64,000 nucleotides of DNA, from the NCBI GenBank assembly GCA_016185015.1, contig JACPOI010000015.1:62001-126000 (forward strand), written 5' to 3'. This DNA comes from Burkholderiales bacterium. GTDB lineage: Bacteria > Pseudomonadota > Gammaproteobacteria > Burkholderiales > Burkholderiaceae_C. Position numbers and translations under genes: made by a program. Positions 39,866-48,766 of this stretch are shown piece after piece. Under the pieces are notes generated by a model. It was not told where the DNA came from. It saw nothing but the letters and a program-made list of their open reading frames with translations, and ran no database searches. Each line of letters opens with the position of its first letter. Position 1 is the stretch's first letter.

Positions 39866-41380
39866 TCAGTGTGCGTCTGCTGCTTTTGCAGCTTCTACAG
39901 CTCCACGCGAGTCGCCACTGGCGCCGTTGAAGAACAGATTCAGCAACACGGCGCTGATAGACGCCAGCAGAATGCCTGACTCGATCAGCGGGTGGATGTC
40001 ATGGGGCATCCACTGCAGGTAGCGTGGCGCGATCAGCGGAATCATGCCGATGGCGATGGACACGGCGACGATGAAGAGGTTGTTGCGGTTACCCTTGTAG
40101 TCCACCGACGCCAGGATCCGGATGCCTGTGGCAGCGACCATGCCGAACATGACCAGGCCTGCACCGCCCAGGACGAAGGTGGGGAGTGACTCGACGAGGG
40201 CCGCCATCTTTGGCAGCATGCCAAGCATAACCAGGATGACCCCGGCGGCGACGCAGACGTAGCGGCTTTTCACACCTGTGACGCCCACCAGGCCCACATT
40301 CTGCGAGAAGCTGGTGTACGGGAAGGTGTTGAAGATGCCACCGATCAGGGTGCCGAGGCCATCGACCCGAAGGCCGGCGGAAAGCTGCTTCTGGTCCAAC
40401 TTCTTGCCCGTGATGTCGGACAGTGCCAGGAACATGCCGGTGGACTCGATCATGACGACGATCATCACCAAGGTCATCGTCACGATCAGGATCGGGTCGA
40501 ACACCGGTGCTGCGATTTCGAAAGGCAGCACCAGATCGAACCAGTTGGCCTTGGCCACCTTGTCGAAGTTCATCAGACCCATGACCGTTGCGATGACGGC
40601 GGCGATGACGATGCCGAGCAACACGGAGATGTTGGCGATGAAGCCGCGGGCAAACTTGGCGATCACAAGGATGGAGGCCAGCGAGACGGCGGCGATGGCG
40701 ATGTGGGGGAGTTGCGCGTACTTCGGGTTCGCAACGGTAGCGACCAGCGCCAGGCCCTGCGGAACTGCCGGCACCGTTGCCGGTGCGCTGGCAGCAGCGC
40801 CGGGTGCGATCGCAGCGCCGGCCATGCTCTTGACGGTGGCCAGCCACTGGGCGTGCTCGGGGTTGACGATCTGCGGGGCCGTCGGGCCGGCCGGGACACC
40901 GAAGATCCAGTTGATGCCCACGCGCATCAGGCTGATGCCGATCACGGCAATGATCGTCCCCGTGACCACGGGCGGGAAGAAGCGCAGCATGCGACTGACC
41001 ACGGGGGCGAGCAGGATGGATATCACCCCGGCGCCGATGATGGCCCCGAAGATCAGGCCCGCCCCTTCGACCCCGGGCTTGGCGTTCGCCATCGCCACCA
41101 TGGGCGCCACGGCGGCGAAGGTCACGCCCATCATGACGGGCAGGCGTATGCCGAACCACTGGGTCGCGCCAAACGCCTGAACCAGGGTCACAAGGCCACA
41201 GCAGAACAGGTCCGCCTGGATCAGCATCGTGACCTGCTCGGGGCTGAGCTTGAGCGCACGGCCGACGATCAGTGGCACGGCCACGGCGCCGGCGTACATC
41301 ACCAGCACATGTTGAAGGCCCAGTGCAGTGAGCCTGCCGATGGGTAGGCGCTCGTCGACGGGATGGACGGTAGCGGTCAT
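39866..41380 (-). CDS. NCS2 family purine (urate/xanthine-type) permease
   Basis: 504-residue membrane transporter of the nucleobase:cation symporter-2 family. It has the TM1 motif ALGLQHVLVMYAGAVAVPLI and the NCS2 signature SFSQNVGLVGVTGVKSRYVC, with about twelve hydrophobic segments. GGAGA precedes ATG 41380. It lies at the end of a urate-degradation cluster under its own promoter with a TGTATACA site, so urate or xanthine is the likely cargo; uracil transport is less likely. Confidence 0.9.
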   Translation of the reverse strand: MTATVHPVDERLPIGRLTALGLQHVLVMYAGAVAVPLIVGRALKLSPEQVTMLIQADLFCCGLVTLVQAFGATQWFGIRLPVMMGVTFAAVAPMVAMANAKPGVEGAGLIFGAIIGAGVISILLAPVVSRMLRFFPPVVTGTIIAVIGISLMRVGINWIFGVPAGPTAPQIVNPEHAQWLATVKSMAGAAIAPGAAASAPATVPAVPQGLALVATVANPKYAQLPHIAIAAVSLASILVIAKFARGFIANISVLLGIVIAAVIATVMGLMNFDKVAKANWFDLVLPFEIAAPVFDPILIVTMTLVMIVVMIESTGMFLALSDITGKKLDQKQLSAGLRVDGLGTLIGGIFNTFPYTSFSQNVGLVGVTGVKSRYVCVAAGVILVMLGMLPKMAALVESLPTFVLGGAGLVMFGMVAATGIRILASVDYKGNRNNLFIVAVSIAIGMIPLIAPRYLQWMPHDIHPLIESGILLASISAVLLNLFFNGASGDSRGAVEAAKAADAH

Positions 41381-41424
41381 GGCTGTCTCCTTGGTGGTGC
41401 GACGCCGCGCATTGGATACATAAC

Positions 41425-41445
41425 TGTATACAAATTATGTGTACA
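41425..41445. promoter_or_regulatory. TGTATACA operator pair upstream of the purine permease
   Basis: TGTATACA (41425-41432) is a perfect palindrome; a near-copy TGTGTACA (41438-41445) follows at 13-bp spacing. Both are 45-65 bp before the permease ATG in an AT-rich promoter region. The same 8-mer is at 46391 and 51601. The rest of the 304-bp gap (to 41684) shows no gene that I can support, only a CTGCCCGGGCAG palindrome near 41577. Confidence 0.65.
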
Positions 41446-41684
41446 GAAGAAATCTTCATCCATGGGGTTTACCCGTGGTGAGACCGGGCTTCAGGCCGCC
41501 TAACCCTGGGCGCCGGTGCCCGCGGCCGCAGTCTCACGCACCCCACGTAGCCTGGTCCAGGAGGCCGACAGCGTTCTGCCCGGGCAGACCCGTCTGGTCC
41601 CCGTCTCCAAGAGTCGTCACCGCCTCACCATCGGCACGCTGTGCCAATGGTCCGGGGGTAAGGGCACGCCTGCGCAGCGCTGGC

Positions 41685-42938
41685 TCAGGCGGGACTGAGC
41701 AAATCCAGGAGCGTGCGTGCGACCACCTTGGTGGCGCGGCGCAGGTCGTCGAGCACCAGATGCTCGTCGGCGCGTTTGGCGTTGGATTCGCGCACGGTGC
41801 GCGGGCCGGCGCCGTAGATGACGCCGGGAATGCCGCGCTCGACATACAGGCGTACATCCGTGTACAGCGGGGTACCCAAGGCCGGGATGGCTTGGCCGAA
41901 CACTTCCTGGCCGTGCTTCTGGATGGCCTGTACGAGCGGGGCATTGCCGGCCAGCGGCTTCATGGCCCGGCACAGCAGCATGCGCTTGACCTCGACGCGG
42001 ATCTGCTTGCCGCCGCGCGGCGGGTTGAAGCTGGACGCCGCCTGCTCGATGGTGCGGCGCAGGCTGGCCTCGACCTCGGCCGGATCTTCCTCCGGGATCA
42101 TGCGGCGGTCGAGTTTGAGCACCACCTTGCCCGGGATCACATTGGTGTTGGTGCCACCCTGGATCAGGCCCACGTTGAGGTAGGGGTGCGTGATGCCCTC
42201 GACCTTGGAGCGGACCTTGAGGTAGTCGGCGTTGAGCTGGTAGAGCGCATTGAGGATGTGCGTGGCGCCTTGCAGCGCGTCGGTACCGCTGTCGGGGATG
42301 GCCGCGTGCGACATGTCGCCGTGCACCGTCACCTCCAGCTGCAGGCAGCCGTTGTGCGCGATCACCACCTGGTAGCTGAAACCGGCCGCGATCATCAGGT
42401 CCGGCTTGGTCAGACCCTTGTCCAGCAGCCAGCCGGGACCGACCTCGCCGCCGAATTCCTCGTCGTAGGTCACGTGCAGCTCCACACCGCCCTTGAGCGG
42501 GGCGCCCAGCGATTCGAGGGCGCGGATCGCGTAGCTGAAGCTGGCGATGTCGCACTTGCTCACCGCGGACGCGCGGCCGTAGATCTTGCCGCCGTCGATC
42601 TCGCCGCCGTAGGGGTCGTGTGTCCACCCCTCGCCGGGCGGCACCACGTCGCCATGGGCATTGAGCGCGATGGTCTTGCCACCATCGCCATAGCGCCGGC
42701 GCACGATCAGGTTGGTGATGGTTTCCAGGCCGGCGGCCTTCACCTCGGCGTCGGGCACGGCGTGCTTTTCGGCCTTCAGGCCCATGCTGGCCAGCAGCTC
42801 GGCCGTGCGCTCGGCGTGGGGCGCGTTGTTACCTGGTGGCGTGTCGGTGGGAACGCGGATGAGTTCCTGCAGGAACTTCACTTCCTCATCGAAGTGGGCG
42901 TCGATCCAGGCATCGAGTTGCTGTTGCGGTGTGGTCAT
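41685..42938 (-). CDS. M20 family metallohydrolase (ArgE/DapE/ACY1 type) in the urate cluster
   Basis: 417 residues from ATG 42938 (MTTPQQQLDAWIDAHFDEEV). The di-metal M20 features are present: IALNAHGDVVPPGEGWTHDP, VTYDEEFGGEVGPGWLLDKG and the dimerisation segment HGDMSHAAIPDSGTDALQGA. It is 11 bp after uraD-allC. Because the cluster lacks a recognisable ureidoglycolate lyase or other late enzyme, this hydrolase may act on a ureido compound after allantoate; that is inference. Confidence 0.85.
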   Translation of the reverse strand: MTTPQQQLDAWIDAHFDEEVKFLQELIRVPTDTPPGNNAPHAERTAELLASMGLKAEKHAVPDAEVKAAGLETITNLIVRRRYGDGGKTIALNAHGDVVPPGEGWTHDPYGGEIDGGKIYGRASAVSKCDIASFSYAIRALESLGAPLKGGVELHVTYDEEFGGEVGPGWLLDKGLTKPDLMIAAGFSYQVVIAHNGCLQLEVTVHGDMSHAAIPDSGTDALQGATHILNALYQLNADYLKVRSKVEGITHPYLNVGLIQGGTNTNVIPGKVVLKLDRRMIPEEDPAEVEASLRRTIEQAASSFNPPRGGKQIRVEVKRMLLCRAMKPLAGNAPLVQAIQKHGQEVFGQAIPALGTPLYTDVRLYVERGIPGVIYGAGPRTVRESNAKRADEHLVLDDLRRATKVVARTLLDLLSPA

Positions 42939-42949
42939 GGCGGGTCTCT

Positions 42950-44722
42950 TCAGGATTCGGTGGTCAGTTGTTGCAGCACGTGGTCGAAGGCCTTGACAGC
43001 CAGATCCATGTCGTCGGCGGTGCTCGACTCCAGCGGGTTGTGGCTGATGCCGCTGTTCTCGCCGCGCACGAACAGCATGGCCTGCGGCAGGATCTCGTGC
43101 AGCTTCATCGCGTCGTGGCCCGCGCCACTGGGCATGCGGTGCAGTGGCACGCCCAGCGCTGCGCACGCGCGCTCCCAACGTGTTTGCCAGGCTGGCGCGC
43201 TGGGGGCAGCGGCGGCGCGCATGGTCTCTTCCAGCGTGTGGTGCACGCCGCGGCGCGCGCAGATTTCCTGGAGTTTGGCCAGCACGTCCCGGGCCATTGC
43301 GTCGCGTTGTGTGTTGGTGGGCGCACGCATGTCCAGGGTGAACCGGCAGGTGCCGGGCACGACGTTGATGGAGCCGTTGGGGACCTGCAGCATGCCCACG
43401 GTGGCGACCGAGTCGCCGTCCTGCGCCGCCCTTTGCTCGGCATACAGGATGAGCTCGGCGACCGCGGCGGCGGCATCGCGCCGGCGATCCATGGGCGTGG
43501 TGCCGGCATGGCTGGCCATGCCGATGACCTCGCCGACATAGCGCACACTGCCGTTGATGCTGGTGACGATGCCCAGTGGCAGGTTCAGTTCATTGAGCAC
43601 CGGGCCCTGCTCGATGTGCACCTCGATGAAACCCAGGTACCGGGCGGGGTCGCGTTGCAGCTTCGGGATGTCGGCGATGCACAGGCCGGCGTGCTCCATG
43701 GCCTCGCGCATCGTGATGCCGTCGGCGTCCTTCTGGTCCAGCCAGGCCGGGTCGAAGTGGCCGGTGAGTGCCCCCGAGCCGAGGAAGGTCGCCTTGTAGC
43801 GCTGGCCTTCCTCTTCGGCAAAGCCCACGACCTCGATGCCGAAAGGCAGGCGCCTGCCGGCGGCATGCAGCTTCTGCACGCAGGCCAGGGGCACGAAGAT
43901 GCCCAGCCGGCCATCGTACTTGCCGCCGTTGCGCACGGTGTCGTAGTGCGATCCGGTCATCAGGTATCTGGCGCCTGCGACGGCCGGGTGGTAGCGCCCG
44001 ACCACATTGCCCACCGCGTCGATCCCGACCTCGTCGAAACCGCAGTCCGTCATCCAGTCGCTGATACGCTGGGCGCAGGCGCGGTGCGCATCGGTGAGAT
44101 AGGTCACCGTGAGCTGTCCCTTCTCGCCGTAGCCCGGGTCGCTGTGCCGGGCCAGCGTCTCCTGCCAGTCCCAGACCCGCTGGCCGTCCACCGGCTCGAA
44201 ACCGAACTTGTCGTTCAGCCGGATCTCGGCGATGCGGTGGATGTTGCGTAGGCATTCCTGCAGCTCGAAGTCCGGGTGGCCGTGCAGGCGGCGCTCGAAA
44301 GCCTCGATGATCTGCGCCTTGTCCAGGCCGCTGCCGCGCGGGCCGCGCACCGCGAGGATGAAGGGCCAGCCGAACTTCGTGTTGTAGTCGGCGTTGAGCT
44401 GCTGGATATGGGCGAATTCCTCGGATGTGCAGTGGGTGAGGCCAGCCTTGGTCTGCTCGTTGGTCGATTCGGCCGTCAGGGTCTTGCTCACCATGGCCTT
44501 GCCGGCCAGCTCCGGGTGGGCGCGTATCAAGGCGATCTGCGCCTCGCGGCCGGCCTCGGCGAGCACGCGTGTCATGGTGTGCTTGAGTTGCGCCAGCGAG
44601 GCAAAAGGCCGCTCGCCGAGCGCGCGTTCGGCGATCCAGGGCGTATGTTCGTAGAGGCCGTCGAGCATCTGCAGCGCCTCGGGCAAGGGCGCGGCGTTGA
44701 GTTGGTCCAGGGTGAGGGGCAT
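42950..44722 (-). CDS. fused OHCU decarboxylase (UraD) and allantoate amidohydrolase (AllC)
   Basis: 590-residue bifunctional protein. Residues 1 to about 178 are UraD, with the catalytic His69 in IRAHPELAG and Glu89 in STNEQTKAGL. From about 180 on is an M20 allantoate amidohydrolase with GSHYDTVRNGGKYDGRLG, GFAEEEGQRY, FIEVHIEQGPVLNEL, GHDAMKLHEI and SGISHNPLESS. One chain thus decarboxylates OHCU to S-allantoin and later opens allantoate, with PuuE acting between. Stop and start are clean and there is no frameshift, so the fusion is real. Confidence 0.93.
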   Translation of the reverse strand: MPLTLDQLNAAPLPEALQMLDGLYEHTPWIAERALGERPFASLAQLKHTMTRVLAEAGREAQIALIRAHPELAGKAMVSKTLTAESTNEQTKAGLTHCTSEEFAHIQQLNADYNTKFGWPFILAVRGPRGSGLDKAQIIEAFERRLHGHPDFELQECLRNIHRIAEIRLNDKFGFEPVDGQRVWDWQETLARHSDPGYGEKGQLTVTYLTDAHRACAQRISDWMTDCGFDEVGIDAVGNVVGRYHPAVAGARYLMTGSHYDTVRNGGKYDGRLGIFVPLACVQKLHAAGRRLPFGIEVVGFAEEEGQRYKATFLGSGALTGHFDPAWLDQKDADGITMREAMEHAGLCIADIPKLQRDPARYLGFIEVHIEQGPVLNELNLPLGIVTSINGSVRYVGEVIGMASHAGTTPMDRRRDAAAAVAELILYAEQRAAQDGDSVATVGMLQVPNGSINVVPGTCRFTLDMRAPTNTQRDAMARDVLAKLQEICARRGVHHTLEETMRAAAAPSAPAWQTRWERACAALGVPLHRMPSGAGHDAMKLHEILPQAMLFVRGENSGISHNPLESSTADDMDLAVKAFDHVLQQLTTES

Positions 44723-44733
44723 GGCGAGTGGCC

Positions 44734-45681
44734 TCAGGCGATGACGGGGTGCGTGGTTTTCCAGTGCCGTGCGATGTCGATGCGCCGCGCGACCCAGACC
44801 TTGTCGTGCGACTGGACGTGGTCCAGGAAACGCTGCAGCGCCGTGATGCGGCCCGGGCGGCCCAGCAGACGGCAGTGCATGCCGATGCTCATCATCTTGG
44901 GCTGGTCCAGGCCTTGCGGATCGCCCTCGGCGTAGAGCGCGTCGAAGCTGTCTCTCAGGTAGGCGAAAAACGGGTCGGCGTGGGAGAAACCCTGCGGCAG
45001 CGAGAAACGCATGTCGTTGCAGTCGAGGGTGTAGGGCACGATGAGCTGCCGAGCATCGCTGCCGTCGCTCTTGCGCACCCTCATCCAGAAGGGCAAGTCG
45101 TCGCCGTAGTAGTCGCTGTCGTATTCAAAGCCGCCGTAGTCGGCCACCAGGCGGCGCGTGTTGGGGCTGTCGCGGCCGGTGTACCAGCCCAGTGCGCGTT
45201 CGCCCGTCAGCTGGCGCAGGATCTCCATGGCCTCGGCCATGTGGGCGCGCTCGATCTGCTCATCCAGGTTCTGGTAATGGATCCACTTGAGGCCGTGGCA
45301 GGCGATCTCGTGGCCCAGCTCTGTGAAGGCGGCGCAGACCTCGGGGTGGCGTTGCAGTGCCGTGGCCACGCCGAAGACGGTGAGCGGCAGTCCGCGTTGT
45401 TCAAACTCGCGCAGGATGCGCCAGACGCCCTGGCGCGAACCGTATTCGTAGATGCCTTCCATGCTGATGTGCCGGGCCGGGAAGGCGGCCGGGTTGAACA
45501 TCTCGGAGAGGAAGGTCTCGGCGGCGGCGTCGCCGTGCAGTACGGAGTTCTCGCCGCCTTCCTCATAGTTGAGCACGAACTGCACGGCGATGCGCGCGCC
45601 GCCCGGCCAGCGGGCGTGCGGCGGATTGCGGCCATAGCCGACGAGGTCGCGCGGGTAGGGGGCGGTGCTGTCGTAGATCAT
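44734..45681 (-). CDS. puuE: allantoinase PuuE (polysaccharide deacetylase fold)
   Basis: 315-residue NodB-like enzyme that hydrolyses allantoin to allantoate without being related to classical allantoinase. Characteristic segments are YPRDLVGYGRNPPHARWPGG, VLNYEEGGENSVLHGD, GHEIACHGLKWIHYQNLDEQ and GWYTGRDSPNTRRLV. It lies between gntR and uraD-allC on the minus strand with gaps of 13 and 11 bp. Confidence 0.95.
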   Translation of the reverse strand: MIYDSTAPYPRDLVGYGRNPPHARWPGGARIAVQFVLNYEEGGENSVLHGDAAAETFLSEMFNPAAFPARHISMEGIYEYGSRQGVWRILREFEQRGLPLTVFGVATALQRHPEVCAAFTELGHEIACHGLKWIHYQNLDEQIERAHMAEAMEILRQLTGERALGWYTGRDSPNTRRLVADYGGFEYDSDYYGDDLPFWMRVRKSDGSDARQLIVPYTLDCNDMRFSLPQGFSHADPFFAYLRDSFDALYAEGDPQGLDQPKMMSIGMHCRLLGRPGRITALQRFLDHVQSHDKVWVARRIDIARHWKTTHPVIA

Positions 45682-45694
45682 GACAACCCGCCAC

Positions 45695-46360
45695 TCAGGC
45701 CAGCGCTAGCGCGATGTCGCTGGTGGGCGGCTGGCGGTCGAACGTGAGGTTGGCCATGACGTGCTGTAGGTGCTCGTCCATCAGGCGTACGGCCAGGGCT
45801 TCGTCCTTGGCGGCCACGGCCTTGACGAGTTCGACGTGTTCCTCGTTGGAATGCTCGGCCGCGCTCTTGGACTGGTAGACCAAGGTGATGAGGGCGCAGC
45901 GCGAGATCAGCTCCTCCAGCAACTCGGCCAGCACCTGGTTGCCCGTGAGCTCGGCCATGCGCACGTGGAAGTCACCCAGCAGTTCGTTGCGACCGGGGAC
46001 ATCGTTGCTGGCCACGGCTTTCTTCTCCTCGGCCACATGGGCGCGCAGGGCCTTGATCTTGGCCGGTGTGGCCTGGCGCACAAAGGTGCGCACCATCTCC
46101 AGTTCCAGCATACGGCGGACCTCGAAGACCTGCCGGGCCTCGTCTACCGAGGGCGTGGCCACGAAGGCGCCGCGCGCGGGCTCCAGGCGGATGAGGCGGT
46201 TCTGTGCCAGCTGAAACAGGGCCTGGCGCACCAGGGTGCGCGAGACACCAAAGTGGTCGGCAAGTTTCTGCTCGGCCAGCTTGGTGCCGGGGTGCAGGCG
46301 GTGCTCGACGATGGCGCGTGTGAGCGATTCGACGATCTGGCGGGTGCTGGACGATTCCAT
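45695..46360 (-). CDS. GntR family regulator, FadR subfamily (FCD domain), probable urate-cluster regulator
   Basis: 221 residues with a winged helix (VESLTRAIVEHRLHPGTKLA to VSRTLVRQALFQLAQNRLIR) and an all-helical FCD domain; the His of LLGDFHVRMAELTGN and of MDEHLQHVMANL could bind a metal. ATG 46360 (MESSSTRQIVES) is preferred; in-frame starts at 46372 and GTG 46399 exist, the latter overlapping the TGTATACA site. It heads the puuE-uraD/allC-M20 unit and is divergent from uraH-puuD, so it most likely regulates both sides. Confidence 0.9.
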   Translation of the reverse strand: MESSSTRQIVESLTRAIVEHRLHPGTKLAEQKLADHFGVSRTLVRQALFQLAQNRLIRLEPARGAFVATPSVDEARQVFEVRRMLELEMVRTFVRQATPAKIKALRAHVAEEKKAVASNDVPGRNELLGDFHVRMAELTGNQVLAELLEELISRCALITLVYQSKSAAEHSNEEHVELVKAVAAKDEALAVRLMDEHLQHVMANLTFDRQPPTSDIALALA

Positions 46361-46390
46361 GCAATTAATCATAGCTGGATTCGAAAAAAT

Positions 46391-46398
46391 TGTATACA
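46391..46398. promoter_or_regulatory. TGTATACA operator between gntR and uraH
   Basis: Perfect 8-bp palindrome 31 bp from the preferred gntR start and about 100 bp from the uraH start, in an A-rich stretch. A FadR-type GntR dimer commonly binds such short palindromes. Confidence 0.65.
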
Positions 46399-46500
46399 CT
46401 TTTGGTGGACTGTGGCGGTTGCCGCGATGAAGCCGATGCAGACATCCCGCGCGCAGGCATGAAGCGTGCGCTTAACGCGTTACTTTGGAGAAGGCAGATC

Positions 46501-46854
46501 ATGGGACTCAGCACCCACGTACTCGACACCATGCATGGCTGCCCCGCTGCGGGTATGCAGGCGGCGCTTTACACCACACAGGGTGGTCGCGCGGAGCTGG
46601 TGCGCCGCTTCACGCTGGACGCCAACGGGCGCAACCCAGACGGCCTGCTTTACGACCATGCCAGCCTCAAGGCCGGTACCTACCGTCTGAGCTTCGATGT
46701 GAAGGGCTACTTCCTGTCGCGCGGCGTGGCGCTGCCCGAACCGGCTTTCCTGGACCAGGTGGCGCTTGATTTCGGCGTGGCCGATGCGACGCAGCACTAC
46801 CATGTGCCCCTGCTGGTCAGCCCCTGGAGTTATTCGACCTACCGCGGGAGCTGA
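46501..46854 (+). CDS. uraH: 5-hydroxyisourate hydrolase (transthyretin-like)
   Basis: 117-residue enzyme converting 5-hydroxyisourate to OHCU. It has the HIUase N-terminal motif LSTHVLDTMHGCPAAGMQ, a middle Arg-containing segment and the diagnostic C-terminal YRGS. GGAG lies about 10 nt before ATG 46501. First gene of the plus-strand uraH-puuD pair. Confidence 0.95.
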   Translation: MGLSTHVLDTMHGCPAAGMQAALYTTQGGRAELVRRFTLDANGRNPDGLLYDHASLKAGTYRLSFDVKGYFLSRGVALPEPAFLDQVALDFGVADATQHYHVPLLVSPWSYSTYRGS

Positions 46855-47015
46855 AACAGCCCTCAACCGATTTGATTCCATCCCGGTCGCAGCGGCGCAG
46901 ACGGTGCACAGGTACCGCGAGGGCGCGACCCCAGGGGCTCACAGCGCCCGCAGTGGTGAGCCTGGTTCTTGCATAGTTGGCGTGTTGCACGCCTTGTCCT
47001 ACCTATCGAGTCACC

Positions 47016-48206
47016 ATGGAAACCTATCTGCTTGACTGGGCCAATCTCTTGGTGCGCTGGCTGCACGTGATCGTGGCCATCGCCTGGATCGGCTCCTCCT
47101 TTTATTTCGTCTTCCTCGACAGCAGCCTCACGCCCCCCGAAGATGCCAAGCTCCGCAGCGAAGGCGCCACCGGTGAGCTCTGGGCCGTGCACGGCGGTGG
47201 TTTTTATCACCCGGTCAAGTACGCGGTGTCGCCGCCCGCGCTGCCGCCGCACCTGCACTGGTTCTACTGGGAAAGTTACAGCACCTGGCTCAGCGGCTTC
47301 GCGCTTTTCCTTGTCTCCTATCTCTGGAGCCCGAGCGTCTACCTGATCGATCCGCGGGTGATGGACTGGGCGCCCTGGGCGGCGGTGACGGCGGCGCTGG
47401 CCTTTCTGGTGGTGTTCTGGGTGTTCTACGACCTGGCCTGCCGTTTCCTGGGCAAGGGGGAGCACGGGGATGCCAGGGTGGGGCTGGCGGTGGCCCTGCT
47501 GGTGGTCCTGGCTGCCTGGCTGGCCTGCCATCTTTTCGCCGGCCGCGCGGCCTTCCTGCTGGTGGGCGCCATGCTGGCCACCACCATGAGCGCGAACGTG
47601 GCCATGTGCATCATCCCGGGCCAGCGCAAGGTGGTGGCCGCGCTCAAGGCCGGCCAGCCCGTGGACCCGATCCACGGCCAGCGCGGCAAACAACGCAGCG
47701 TGCACAACACCTATTTCACGCTGCCGGTGCTGTTTGCCATGCTCAGCAACCACTACAGCTTCACCTATGCGTCGGCGTACAACTGGGTGTTTCTCATCCT
47801 CATCATGGCCGCGGGCGCGGCGATCCGCCAGTTCTTCGTGCTGCGTCATGGCTACAAGCTGGGGCGCAACGCGCACCCCTGGCCTTATGCGGCTGCTGGC
47901 GTCATCGTGCTGCTGGGGCTGATCGTCTGGCTGCGTCCTGCACCGGCGCCTGCTGCCGCTGCGCCGCAGGCCGTGAACCTGGCCCAGGTGCAGGCCATCA
48001 CCGCCCAGCGTTGTGTCTTGTGCCACGGGCCGGCCTTGCAGTCCAAGGGGGTGCGGCTGGATACGCCGGAAGACTTGCAGAAGCATGCACTGCAGATTTA
48101 CCAGCAGGTGGTGGTGAGTCGGGTGATGCCCATGAACAATGCGACGGGGATGACGGAAGCCGAACGCGCGGTTTTTGCGCAATGGTTCAAGCCCGGAGTG
48201 AAGTGA
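47016..48206 (+). CDS. puuD: membrane-bound urate hydroxylase PuuD with C-terminal cytochrome c domain
   Basis: 396 residues from ATG 47016 (METYLLDWANLLVRWLHVIV). About eight hydrophobic helices with conserved LHWFYWESYSTWLSGFAL and HNTYFTLPVLFAMLSNHYSF lead to a single haem-c motif CVLCH at residues 333-337, with a Met ligand in VMPMNN. PuuD-type enzymes oxidise urate to 5-hydroxyisourate and pass electrons to the respiratory chain rather than to oxygen, so no catalase is needed. The frame is open upstream to 46977 but ATG 47016 fits the family. Confidence 0.93.
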   Translation: METYLLDWANLLVRWLHVIVAIAWIGSSFYFVFLDSSLTPPEDAKLRSEGATGELWAVHGGGFYHPVKYAVSPPALPPHLHWFYWESYSTWLSGFALFLVSYLWSPSVYLIDPRVMDWAPWAAVTAALAFLVVFWVFYDLACRFLGKGEHGDARVGLAVALLVVLAAWLACHLFAGRAAFLLVGAMLATTMSANVAMCIIPGQRKVVAALKAGQPVDPIHGQRGKQRSVHNTYFTLPVLFAMLSNHYSFTYASAYNWVFLILIMAAGAAIRQFFVLRHGYKLGRNAHPWPYAAAGVIVLLGLIVWLRPAPAPAAAAPQAVNLAQVQAITAQRCVLCHGPALQSKGVRLDTPEDLQKHALQIYQQVVVSRVMPMNNATGMTEAERAVFAQWFKPGVK

Positions 48207-48271
48207 CGTCTTTTCCCTTGTTGCGTGTTTTCTGGCGTGGCATTGCCGGGATGTGCCCCCGGCAGGGCAGT

Positions 48272-48727
48272 AACTTTCTTTTGCTTCGCCAAAAGAAAGT
48301 CACCAAAGAAAAGGCGAGCCGGATTCGTCGACCCTCCGCTTGCGCTACGGGCACGCTGCGTTGCTCGGGACCGGCGGGAAGCGCAGAAACTCGGCTAGCG
48401 CCTCAAACATCTGCGCTTCTTTTTCCGCCGCTCCCTGCGCTACTCGCCTCCTCATGACGGCGGGGGAACCAAATACCAAAACCCAAAACAACAAGGACGC
48501 GCCATGGCGCGTCCTTGTGGGGTTCGGCTGTCGGCTGTTCGGTTCCCTATGCCGTATGGCAGGGCTGAGCAGCGCAGCAGCGGGCGGATCAGGGCGGGCG
48601 TTGTTTGAGCGCAGCGAGTTTAGCCCGACCCCGCCCGATGCGAGCAGCGCAAGGAACCGCGCAGCGGCCCTGACTTCGGCTCGCCTTCTCTTTGCTTACT
48701 TTCTCTTGGCGAAGCAAGAGAAAGTGA
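48272..48727. repeat. noncoding element with inverted hairpin arms
   Basis: This fills most of the 560-bp gap between puuD and the ABC genes. The left arm holds the hairpin ACTTTCTTTTG (48273-48283), loop CTTCGC, CAAAAGAAAGT (48290-48300). The right arm holds ACTTTCTCTTG (48698-48708), loop GCGAAG, CAAGAGAAAGT (48715-48725). The two arms are inverted copies that extend for about 50 bp, through a GGCGAGCC block. The interior has a 28-bp perfect palindrome at 48491-48518. Open frames across it look spurious. Confidence 0.75.
48491..48518 (-). terminator. 28-bp perfect palindrome, possible terminator of the ABC operon
   Basis: Both halves (ACAAGGACGCGCCA and its complement, centred at 48504/48505) pair without mismatch. 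On the minus strand the stem is followed by TGTTTTGGGTTTTGG, a loose T-rich tail. It lies about 250 bp past the permease stop, so it may end that transcript or be part of the repeat element. Confidence 0.5.
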
Positions 48728-48766
48728 GTCAAACAGAAACGGCAGAGCAAAGAAGATCAAGACAGA

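Noticed and set aside
41516-41698. A 60-codon plus-strand frame between the permease promoter and the M20 gene
   Set aside because: No ribosome binding site, no recognisable motif and it overlaps the M20 stop; I could not support a gene.
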